10,210 bases of DNA, from the NCBI GenBank assembly GCA_027310735.1, contig DAIDAH010000092.1:1-10210 (forward strand). Reading direction: 5' to 3'. A program made the translations under genes and the position numbers. Below, piece by piece: positions 1-5,558 of this stretch (position 1 is the stretch's first letter; the number at the start of each line of letters is the position of its first letter). The stretch comes from Methylotenera sp. Lineage in GTDB: Bacteria > Pseudomonadota > Gammaproteobacteria > Burkholderiales > Methylophilaceae. The notes under the pieces are model-generated. The model did not search any database and had not been told where the DNA came from. It saw only the letters and a program-made list of their open reading frames with translations.

Positions 1-30
1 GCAGGGGCTTCATTCATTCAGCGCAGTAAA
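1..30 (-). other. Sequence downstream of cbbM
   Basis: On the cbbM strand 30 bases follow the stop. They contain TGAATGAATG, with overlapping ATG codons at 17-15 and 13-11 whose frames both stay open to the window edge (MNEAP or MKPL). No Shine-Dalgarno is clear. These could be the first codons of a downstream cbb gene or simple spacer; too little is present to decide. Confidence 0.2.
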
Positions 31-1413
31 CTAGCGGTGAACGCCCAATTTCTCGCGCCAGCCTTGGTATAGCTTGTCTGCATCACCTGGGAATGATTCA
101 AATGCACGCGCAAACTCTTTATGCTCTTTCGCATATTCAATCGGGTCAGCGCCTGACTTCCAGCACTCATATGATTGACGTAGAGAAATACCGCCAGCCG
201 CTGGGTTATCAATGTGGCCGTAAGCGCCGCCACCAGCAGTATTGATCACGTTACCATGACCCAAGTTTTCAAAGAAGCCTGGCAAACGCAATGCGTTCAT
301 ACCGCCTGAGATAATTGGTGTAGTAGGTTTCATGCCATACCATTTTTGGAAGTAGACAGGGCCTTGGCACTCGTCGCGCTCAATCATGTAGGCAATAATT
401 CTGTCATCGCCTTCGCCTTCCATTTTGCCGTAGCCCATAGTACCTACGTGGATACCAGAAGCACCTTGCAGACGGCTCATTTTAGCTAACACAAACGCAG
501 TGTAGCCACGTTTAGCTGAAGGTGAAGTCACTGCGCCATGACCAGCACGGTGATAGTGCAAATATTGGTTTGGATATTGACGACGTGCAGTCGTAACCAT
601 ACCAGGGCCGCCCACATAGCCATCTACAAGGAAGGCTACTTTATCGGCATCTGGACCAAACTGCTCAAGAATATAGTCGGCACGCGCGCACATTTCATAA
701 TGGTCATCGGCAGTAATGTTGGCTGAGAATAACTTGGCTTGACCAGTTTCATCTTGTGCACGTTTCATCGCATCCACAACCAATGGAATGACCTTTTTCA
801 TCGGGCAGAATACTTGGTTGCCTTGAGGCTCGTCATTCTTGATGAAGTCGCCACCCAACCAGAATTGATAGGCCGCTTTTGCGAATGGTTCTGGACGCAA
901 ACCTAGCTTAGGCTTGATGATAGTGCCTGAAATATAGCCACCATCTTTAATTGGACGACCTAAGATGCGCCACATATCGCTGATATCTTTTGATGGGCCA
1001 TCGAACAATTGTACTGCGCGTTCTGGCACGTAAAAGTCGATCATTTTGGCATGTTCAATGTCACCCATACCTTGGTTATTACCAATGGCTAAGGTCAGGA
1101 ATGAAACGATCATAATGCGACCGTCTGTAATGTTGCGATCAAATAATTCTAGTGGATATGCGATACGCATATCTTCAGTCGCTTCGTCGATGTGATACAC
1201 CAGCGCATCAACGCCTTTGGTAAAGTCATCTGTAGTAGAAACTTCCACGTTTGTGCCCGTTGAAGACTCTGCAGCAAAGTGTGACGCAGCTTCAAGGTAG
1301 CCATGACCAGACTTCGGTTTCATTTTGTAAGCCACTAAGATGTGCTTGCCACCCTTAATAAGCTCTTCTTCCTTTAGACTCAGGTCTGAGTAACGTACTG
1401 ACTGATCCATCAT
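31..1413 (-). CDS. cbbM: Form II ribulose-1,5-bisphosphate carboxylase/oxygenase (RuBisCO) large chain
   Basis: This is cytoplasmic form II RuBisCO, which carboxylates ribulose-1,5-bisphosphate to two 3-phosphoglycerates; form II enzymes are built of large chains only, with no small subunit. The 460 residues match the family's usual length and are collinear with the Rhodospirillum rubrum enzyme as I recall it. Visible active-site elements are GTIIKPKLGL (K167), GGDFIKNDEP (K192 carbamylation site, D194 and E195 metal ligands), HYHRAGHG (about 286-293), and loop 6 GTMGYGKMEG (K330). This complete set argues against a form IV RuBisCO-like protein. The start is a tandem ATGATG. Beginning at the second Met (1410) gives exactly the R. 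rubrum numbering, and an AGGAGA at 1417-1422 could serve either start. The gene is divergent from cbbR, which implies CbbR control. Only 30 bases of the window lie downstream, so it cannot be seen whether cbbQ/cbbO follow. Confidence 0.98.
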   Translation of the reverse strand: MMDQSVRYSDLSLKEEELIKGGKHILVAYKMKPKSGHGYLEAASHFAAESSTGTNVEVSTTDDFTKGVDALVYHIDEATEDMRIAYPLELFDRNITDGRIMIVSFLTLAIGNNQGMGDIEHAKMIDFYVPERAVQLFDGPSKDISDMWRILGRPIKDGGYISGTIIKPKLGLRPEPFAKAAYQFWLGGDFIKNDEPQGNQVFCPMKKVIPLVVDAMKRAQDETGQAKLFSANITADDHYEMCARADYILEQFGPDADKVAFLVDGYVGGPGMVTTARRQYPNQYLHYHRAGHGAVTSPSAKRGYTAFVLAKMSRLQGASGIHVGTMGYGKMEGEGDDRIIAYMIERDECQGPVYFQKWYGMKPTTPIISGGMNALRLPGFFENLGHGNVINTAGGGAYGHIDNPAAGGISLRQSYECWKSGADPIEYAKEHKEFARAFESFPGDADKLYQGWREKLGVHR

Positions 1414-1596
1414 TTTCTCCTATAAGCATTCATTCACTGAAATTAACTACATTATGACCATACTGGGTATGGGTATAGATCAACGTCAGTTTTTTTATAT
1501 TTTATTTAGCACTACTCTCCAAAGCTCAAACACTATAACCAACACAAACCATAAGTAACAGTCAAAATTTTTGATGATTATGATAATATTTTACTT
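1414..1596. promoter_or_regulatory. Divergent cbbM/cbbR control region
   Basis: This 183-base AT-rich gap separates the divergent starts of cbbM (minus) and cbbR (plus). Established knowledge: CbbR of the LysR family usually binds between itself and the divergent cbb operon. Seen directly are an AGGAGA ribosome-binding site for cbbM (1417-1422, minus), a CATAAT -10-like hexamer for cbbM (forward 1451-1456, minus strand), a 15-base dyad at 1458-1472, a T-rich tract at 1491-1505, and a 9-bp inverted repeat whose right arm includes the cbbR ATG. A good -35 was not found for cbbM, as expected for an activator-dependent promoter. That assignment is inference. Confidence 0.6.
1458..1476. promoter_or_regulatory. 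Candidate operator: CCATAC-TGG-GTATGG dyad plus GGGTAT tandem repeat
   Basis: A perfect 6-bp inverted repeat (CCATAC at 1458-1463, GTATGG at 1467-1472) flanks TGG. It overlaps two tandem copies of GGGTAT (1465-1470 and 1471-1476). The element contains ATAC-N3-GTAT, reminiscent of LysR half-sites, although the classical spacing is wider. It lies 45-63 bases upstream of the cbbM ATG. If the CATAAT at 1451-1456 is the cbbM -10, the dyad falls between -10 and -35. A site for CbbR or another regulator is inferred. Confidence 0.4.
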
Positions 1597-1599
1597 ATG
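1550..1599. repeat. 9-bp inverted repeat spanning the cbbR start
   Basis: CATAAGTAA (1550-1558) and TTACTTATG (1591-1599) are perfect inverted repeats separated by 32 bases. The right arm includes the cbbR start codon. Between them sits ATTAT-G-ATAAT (1577-1587), an odd-length palindrome that overlaps a -10-like GATAAT (1582-1587). The position suits autoregulation of cbbR, or a structure affecting its translation. Both readings are inference. Confidence 0.4.
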
Positions 1600-2505
1600 A
1601 TTAACATCACTTTACGACAACTGCAAGTATTTGAGGCTGTAGCACGCCACTTATCCTACACTAGGGCCGCCGAAGCATTGCACCTAAGCCAGCCTGCCAC
1701 TTCAATGCAAATTAAACAATTAGAGGAAGTTGCAGGCATTCCACTATTTGAACAGTTCGGCAAGAAAATCTACCTGACCGAAGCTGGAAAACGTTTTCAT
1801 CCTTACTGCCAAAATATAATACAACAACTCAACGATGCTGAGACCATGTTAGCAAACTTAAATGGTACGCACGGCAAATTAACAATCTGCGTCGCCAGTA
1901 CCGCAGGTTACTTTATGCCGCCATTACTGGCAGAGTTCTGCAAACAATATCCAAATACTCAAATCAGTCTCAATGTAACCAATAGAGAAACGCTACTTCA
2001 ATTGCTGGCAAATAATGAAATGGATATTGCCATTATGGGGCGCTCCCCTGATGGCCATGATCTTGAAGCGGTTTCGTTTATGGAAAACCCATTGGTCGTC
2101 ATCGCGCCTATCAGTCACCCGCTGGCTAAAGAACGCAACATCCCTATGTCGCGCATGGCACAAGAAACCTTTTTGGTTCGAGAATCAGGTTCTGGAACCC
2201 GCACGGCTATGGAACAATTCTTTGCCGAACATAAAATCACATTAACAACCGGTACAGAAATGAGCACTAATGAAGCGATCAAACAAGCTGTGCAAGCAGG
2301 CATGGGTTTAAGCATTCTATCGAGACACACTATACAACTGGAATTAGACACTCATCGACTCACCGTGTTAGATGTAGAAAACTTCCCAATTCAACGCCAT
2401 TGGTATGTCATTCATCGTAAAGGCAAACATCTCACTACCGTAGCACAAGCATTTAAAGAATTTGTGCTAGAAAACATACGTGCGGAATCCGTATTTCCAT
2501 CATGA
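1597..2505 (+). CDS. cbbR: LysR-family transcriptional regulator of CO2-fixation genes (CbbR)
   Basis: CbbR is a cytoplasmic LysR-type regulator that senses metabolites of the Calvin cycle and activates cbb operons. The 302 residues are the normal length. An N-terminal winged helix-turn-helix spans about residues 1-65, with the family pattern LRQLQVFEAVARHLSYTRAA, then SQPATSMQIKQLE and PLFEQFGKKIYLT. A LysR substrate-binding domain follows at about 92-295, with VRESGSGTR typical of CbbR/CysB-like effector domains. Divergent placement from cbbM and position before prk support the CbbR assignment over a generic LysR. The ATG at 1597 has no recognisable Shine-Dalgarno; a GATAAT -10-like hexamer ends 9 bases before it, so the leader may be very short or absent. 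The next gene, prk, is in the same direction but 139 bases away with its own promoter-like region. Confidence 0.93.
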   Translation: MINITLRQLQVFEAVARHLSYTRAAEALHLSQPATSMQIKQLEEVAGIPLFEQFGKKIYLTEAGKRFHPYCQNIIQQLNDAETMLANLNGTHGKLTICVASTAGYFMPPLLAEFCKQYPNTQISLNVTNRETLLQLLANNEMDIAIMGRSPDGHDLEAVSFMENPLVVIAPISHPLAKERNIPMSRMAQETFLVRESGSGTRTAMEQFFAEHKITLTTGTEMSTNEAIKQAVQAGMGLSILSRHTIQLELDTHRLTVLDVENFPIQRHWYVIHRKGKHLTTVAQAFKEFVLENIRAESVFPS

Positions 2506-2545
2506 GTTAGAAAAACTAACTTCACCGGTTAGTAAAACTCATTTT
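2503..2545 (+). terminator. Weak terminator or alternative-hairpin element after cbbR
   Basis: Starting at the cbbR stop codon, GTTAG (2506-2510), CTAAC (2516-2520) and GTTAG (2528-2532) alternate, so the middle arm can pair with either outer arm but not both. An outer TGAGTT (2503-2508)/AACTCA (2536-2541) pairing is followed by TTTTCT. Stems are only 5-6 bp and AT-rich, so termination would be weak and partial read-through from cbbR into prk is possible. Confidence 0.3.
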
Positions 2546-2574
2546 CTATTATCCAGAGTGTGATTTAGTATTAA

Positions 2575-2596
2575 CTAGCAGATGAGTCACTGCTAG
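2575..2596. promoter_or_regulatory. Perfect 7-bp dyad upstream of prk, candidate operator
   Basis: CTAGCAG (2575-2581) and CTGCTAG (2590-2596) form a perfect inverted repeat around the 8-base centre ATGAGTCA. Downstream is a TATAAA hexamer (2609-2614), a plausible -10 for prk, which puts the dyad over the -35 region. This is where a LysR activator or a repressor would act. No comparable dyad sequence was found in the cbbM-cbbR gap, so the binding protein is unknown. A short RNA hairpin is the alternative reading. Confidence 0.45.
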
Positions 2597-2608
2597 AATA
2601 CGAATAGA

Positions 2609-2634
2609 TATAAAACAATAATATTTTTTTGGAG
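2609..2634 (+). promoter_or_regulatory. Putative prk -10 hexamer and ribosome-binding site
   Basis: TATAAA at 2609-2614 is a good -10 candidate with no clear -35 (the -35 position is occupied by the dyad at 2575-2596). GGAG at 2631-2634, after a T-run, is spaced 10 bases from the prk ATG at 2645 and fixes that start. Confidence 0.45.
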
Positions 2635-2644
2635 AATTGTTACC

Positions 2645-3532
2645 ATGTCAAAGAAGCACCCAGTTATTGCAGTTACAGGTTCATCAGGTGCTGGCACATC
2701 AACGGTCAAGCGCACATTTGAACATATTTTCCGTCGTGAAAACATCAATGCGGCAGTAATCGAAGGTGACAGCTTTCATTCTTTAAATCGTCAGGAATTC
2801 CGTGTGGCGGTTAAAAAAGCTGAAGCGCAAGGTAACCACCATTTCAGTCATTTTGGCCCAGAAGCCAATCATTTCGACAAAATTGAAGAGTTGTTCGAGA
2901 CTTATGGAAGAACGGGTCAGGGTAAAAAACGTTATTACATTCATAATGCCGCTGAAGCTGCGTCACAAAATGCACGCCTAGGTACGAATTTAGGTGCAGG
3001 TGAATTCACTCCGTGGCAAGATCTACGTGCAGATAGCGACGTGCTGTTTTATGAAGGCCTGCATGGTTTGGTAAAAACAGATAAAGTAGATCTGCCAAAG
3101 CATGTAGATTTAGGTATCGGCGTAGTACCTGTAATCAATCTGGAGTGGATTCAAAAAATTCATCGCGACAGTTCCGAGCGTGGCTATGCAGCAGAAGAGA
3201 CTGTTGACACGATTCTAAGACGCATGCCGTCTTACATTAACTATATTGCGACGCAATTCTCAAATACGCACATCAACTTTCAACGCGTAGCGATTGTCGA
3301 TACCTCAAATCCATTTGTCATGCGCGACATTCCAACGCTAGATGAAAGTTTTGTGGTGATTCGTTTCAGAGACCCCGGAATCGCAGACTTCCCTTACCTA
3401 CTCTCAATGCTGCACGGCTCATTCATGTCACGCCGCAATAACATCGTAGTACCGGGTGGAAAAATGGCTTTGGCGATGGAAATCATTTTATCTCCGCTCA
3501 TTCATGAGTTGGTCAGCAATCGTAACAAGTAA
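2645..3532 (+). CDS. cbbP: Phosphoribulokinase (proteobacterial type)
   Basis: This enzyme phosphorylates ribulose-5-phosphate with ATP to ribulose-1,5-bisphosphate, the RuBisCO substrate, in the cytoplasm. At 295 residues it has the size of the bacterial, allosterically regulated PRK class. The P-loop is GSSGAGTST (12-20), with Thr in the place of the usual P-loop Lys as in Rhodobacter PRK. GDSFHSLNR (41-49) supplies D42, H45 and R49, the catalytic base and sugar-phosphate contacts in the Rhodobacter enzyme. FYEGLHG (135-141) carries the conserved Glu, and KIHRD (171-175) follows. The cysteine pair of the plant thioredoxin-regulated class is absent. ATG is preceded by GGAG at a spacing of 10. 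It sits behind cbbR and across from cbbM, and a strong terminator follows 21 bases after the stop, so it is probably monocistronic or read with cbbR. The alternative symbol is prk. Confidence 0.96.
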   Translation: MSKKHPVIAVTGSSGAGTSTVKRTFEHIFRRENINAAVIEGDSFHSLNRQEFRVAVKKAEAQGNHHFSHFGPEANHFDKIEELFETYGRTGQGKKRYYIHNAAEAASQNARLGTNLGAGEFTPWQDLRADSDVLFYEGLHGLVKTDKVDLPKHVDLGIGVVPVINLEWIQKIHRDSSERGYAAEETVDTILRRMPSYINYIATQFSNTHINFQRVAIVDTSNPFVMRDIPTLDESFVVIRFRDPGIADFPYLLSMLHGSFMSRRNNIVVPGGKMALAMEIILSPLIHELVSNRNK

Positions 3533-3553
3533 CCTCTGATACACATTTGAACG

Positions 3554-3594
3554 AAAGTGGAAAACTAAACAACGGCTTAGTTTTCCACTTTTTT
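3554..3594 (+). terminator. Strong intrinsic terminator after phosphoribulokinase
   Basis: Perfect 15-bp arms AAAGTGGAAAACTAA (3554-3568) and TTAGTTTTCCACTTT (3577-3591) enclose the 8-base loop ACAACGGC. The right arm runs into a T-tract (3589-3594). The A-rich left side may give some function in the reverse direction, but no minus-strand gene ends here. It separates the cbb module from the mnm genes. Confidence 0.9.
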
Positions 3595-3624
3595 CATCTA
3601 AAAATAAGCTAGACTCAATTCGTC

Positions 3625-4341
3625 ATGCAAACACCTATCACTTCAAACTCTATCGAATGGCGCGATGGTCAACCATACGCTAGCGCATTCCAAGACGTTT
3701 ACTTTTCTACAGACAATGGTTTAGAAGAAACTAAATTTGTATTCTTGACGCAAAATGACTTAGCCATACGTTTCAAAAATCTTAAAAATGCAAATTTCAC
3801 CATTGCCGAAACCGGCTTTGGTACAGGTCTTAACTTTTTAAGCGCATGGCAGCTGTGGTCAGAGCACGCACCGTCAGATAGTTGCTTACACTTTATCAGC
3901 GTTGAGAAATACCCACTCACAGTAGATGACATCAGCCTAGCCCAAGCCTATTGGCCTACGCTTGCCGATTATAGCCAGCAATTATTAACGCAATACCGCC
4001 AACTAACACCGGGTATACACCAGCTATCATTTGCGAATGGCAAAGTAACGTTAAACTTACTCATAGGAGATGTTTCCGAAATGTTGCCACAAATTGAAAC
4101 ACCAGTGGAGGCATGGTTTCTGGATGGATTTTCACCAGCCAAAAATCCTGATATGTGGTCTGCCAGCCTATTCCAGAACATGGCTCGACTTTCACATTCA
4201 CTCACGACTTTTGCAACATTTACCAGCGCTGGTGATGTTCGGCGCGGCTTGCAAGCTGTAGGCTTTCAAGTTAAAAAACTTGCAGGCTTTGGTAAAAAAA
4301 GGGAAATGCTCCGCGGACATTTTATTGGTAATGTCTCATGA
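3625..4341 (+). CDS. mnmD: tRNA 5-(aminomethyl)-2-thiouridine-34 methyltransferase, stand-alone MnmD (MnmC N-terminal domain equivalent)
   Basis: This SAM-dependent enzyme performs the last step of mnm5(s2)U34 synthesis at the tRNA wobble position, methylating nm5(s2)U34. The 238 residues correspond to only the N-terminal half of the fused E. coli MnmC. Motifs are DVYFSTDNGLEET (24-36), the SAM-binding GFGTGLNFL (64-72), E94 in SVEKYPL, GDV (148-150), the hallmark FLDGFSPAKNPDMW (165-178), TFTSAGDVRRGL (198-209) and GKKREMLRG (223-231). The C-terminus ends directly after the methyltransferase fold. The stop overlaps the next start (ATGA at 4338-4341), implying translational coupling with the oxidoreductase. 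No clear Shine-Dalgarno precedes ATG 3625, and a weak TAGACT hexamer lies at 3610-3615. Confidence 0.93.
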   Translation: MQTPITSNSIEWRDGQPYASAFQDVYFSTDNGLEETKFVFLTQNDLAIRFKNLKNANFTIAETGFGTGLNFLSAWQLWSEHAPSDSCLHFISVEKYPLTVDDISLAQAYWPTLADYSQQLLTQYRQLTPGIHQLSFANGKVTLNLLIGDVSEMLPQIETPVEAWFLDGFSPAKNPDMWSASLFQNMARLSHSLTTFATFTSAGDVRRGLQAVGFQVKKLAGFGKKREMLRGHFIGNVS

Positions 4342-5549
4342 AGCGCGCCGTTGTTATTGGTGGTGGCATTGCCGGATGTAGTACGGCTCATGCACTAGCC
4401 AAACGCGGCATACAAGTCACACTCTTTGAGCGCCATGCAACGCTGGGCAATGAAGCCTCTGGAAACCCATGTGCGATGCTCTACCCTCGCTTAAGCGGCA
4501 ATAATGATTTGAGTGAGTTTGCTTTAGCCGGTTACCTGTACAGTTTGAGTCTGTTTAAATCACTGCATTTTGAAACTACGGAATTTAACAACTGCGGCAT
4601 GTTGCAGCTCGGCTTTAATGCCCGAGAAATGGCGCGTATTCAAAAGGTAGCCGCAAGTTATACTGACACAAATATACTGCGCTACACCTCACAACAAGAA
4701 GCCTGCCAATTAGCTGGCATGAAAATTCAGTACGATGCTTTATATTTTCCAAATGCTGGCTGGATAAAGCCAACCAGCCTGTATCCACAGATAACTCAGC
4801 ACAAAAATATCTCAGTTAAAACTTTAACTAGTGCAAATAAGATACTGAAAATAAATGATATATTTCATATTTATGATTCTGAAAATAGGTGTATTGAAGC
4901 CGAGATTGTTGTGATAGCCAATGCCAATCATGCCAAGGATTTTCAGCAAAGTGTGCACATAGCAACACAAGCTGTGCGCGGACAAATTAGCCTGCTTGAT
5001 GCAACCCCTCTTAGTCAAAACCTCAATACCATCGTCTGTAGCGATGGCTATCTAAGCCCGGTAGTAGATGGTCAACATAGTCTAGGTGCGACTTATTCAA
5101 TAGAAAATACCGCATTAACCATAAATGCCGAAGATCATCTGACAAATTTTCACACGCTCCACTTGATTTCAGAACAGCTACATCAAGACCTTCTTCAAAA
5201 AGAGTCAGAGCATACGACTGTCGGACGCGTAGCTTTAAGATGCACAACACCAGATTACTTCCCCTTACTGGGGCAACTATTGGATGTTGAAGCATTGCAA
5301 AGCACGCCGCCACGCCCCAATGCCGATACCGGCACCCTGCCTTGGCAGGCTGGGTTATATATCAATGCCGCACATGGCAGCAAAGGATTCACCAGCGCGC
5401 CTTTGTGTGCTGAACTATTGGCAGCCTTAATATGTAATGAACCACTGCCAATTTCCGAAACACTAGCAGCTCAGCTAAACCCTAACCGATTTATATTACG
5501 TGAAATGGGTTTGAAGCGACTCGCCAAAACAATCGCCATTTCAAGCTAA
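4338..5549 (+). CDS. mnmC: FAD-dependent cmnm5(s2)U34 oxidoreductase, stand-alone MnmC C-terminal domain equivalent
   Basis: This DAO-family flavoenzyme oxidatively removes the carboxymethyl group from cmnm5(s2)U34 of tRNA, giving nm5(s2)U34, the substrate of the preceding MnmD. The 403 residues match the C-terminal half of fused MnmC. The FAD Rossmann motif VIGGGIAGCSTAHALAKRG is at 6-24 with the ribose-binding E31. Family motifs EASGNPCAMLYPRL (39-52), RVALRCTTPDYFPLLG, GLYINAAHGSKGFTSAPL (about 339-356) and LNPNRF near the end are all present. The ATG overlaps the mnmD stop by ATGA, and the FAD fold begins only a few residues after it, so no leftover linker of a fused protein is evident. 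The stretch about 4800-4890 is noticeably more AT-rich than its surroundings but stays in frame. The next gene begins 9 bases after the stop. Confidence 0.92.
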   Translation: MKRAVVIGGGIAGCSTAHALAKRGIQVTLFERHATLGNEASGNPCAMLYPRLSGNNDLSEFALAGYLYSLSLFKSLHFETTEFNNCGMLQLGFNAREMARIQKVAASYTDTNILRYTSQQEACQLAGMKIQYDALYFPNAGWIKPTSLYPQITQHKNISVKTLTSANKILKINDIFHIYDSENRCIEAEIVVIANANHAKDFQQSVHIATQAVRGQISLLDATPLSQNLNTIVCSDGYLSPVVDGQHSLGATYSIENTALTINAEDHLTNFHTLHLISEQLHQDLLQKESEHTTVGRVALRCTTPDYFPLLGQLLDVEALQSTPPRPNADTGTLPWQAGLYINAAHGSKGFTSAPLCAELLAALICNEPLPISETLAAQLNPNRFILREMGLKRLAKTIAISS

Positions 5550-5558
5550 AATAGCCTT

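Noticed and set aside
538..726. Open frame of 62 codons antisense to cbbM
   Set aside because: It lies entirely within the highly conserved RuBisCO active-site region, has no ribosome-binding site and its translation resembles no protein; a coding shadow.
31..1413. Form IV RuBisCO-like protein instead of true RuBisCO
   Set aside because: All catalytic and metal-binding residues (K167, K192, D194, E195, H288 or H292, K330) are in place, and it sits with PRK and CbbR.
1573..1591. Fur-box-like stretch (repeated GAT-AT hexamers) before cbbR
   Set aside because: Only about 12 of 19 positions match the consensus in a very AT-rich region; chance is the simpler explanation, though the odd palindrome is recorded separately.
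2115..2351. Open frame of 78 codons antisense to cbbR
   Set aside because: It is overlapped completely by the well-supported LysR effector domain and has no sensible product or start signal.
4325..4350. Frameshift splitting a formerly fused mnmC
   Set aside because: Each product ends and begins cleanly at its domain border, with an ATG and a typical ATGA coupling overlap; a real two-gene arrangement is more likely, pending a read check.
4800..4890. AT-rich patch in mnmC as a possible insertion or foreign segment
   Set aside because: The reading frame is uninterrupted, total length is normal for the domain and no repeats flank the patch; it falls in a variable part of the protein.
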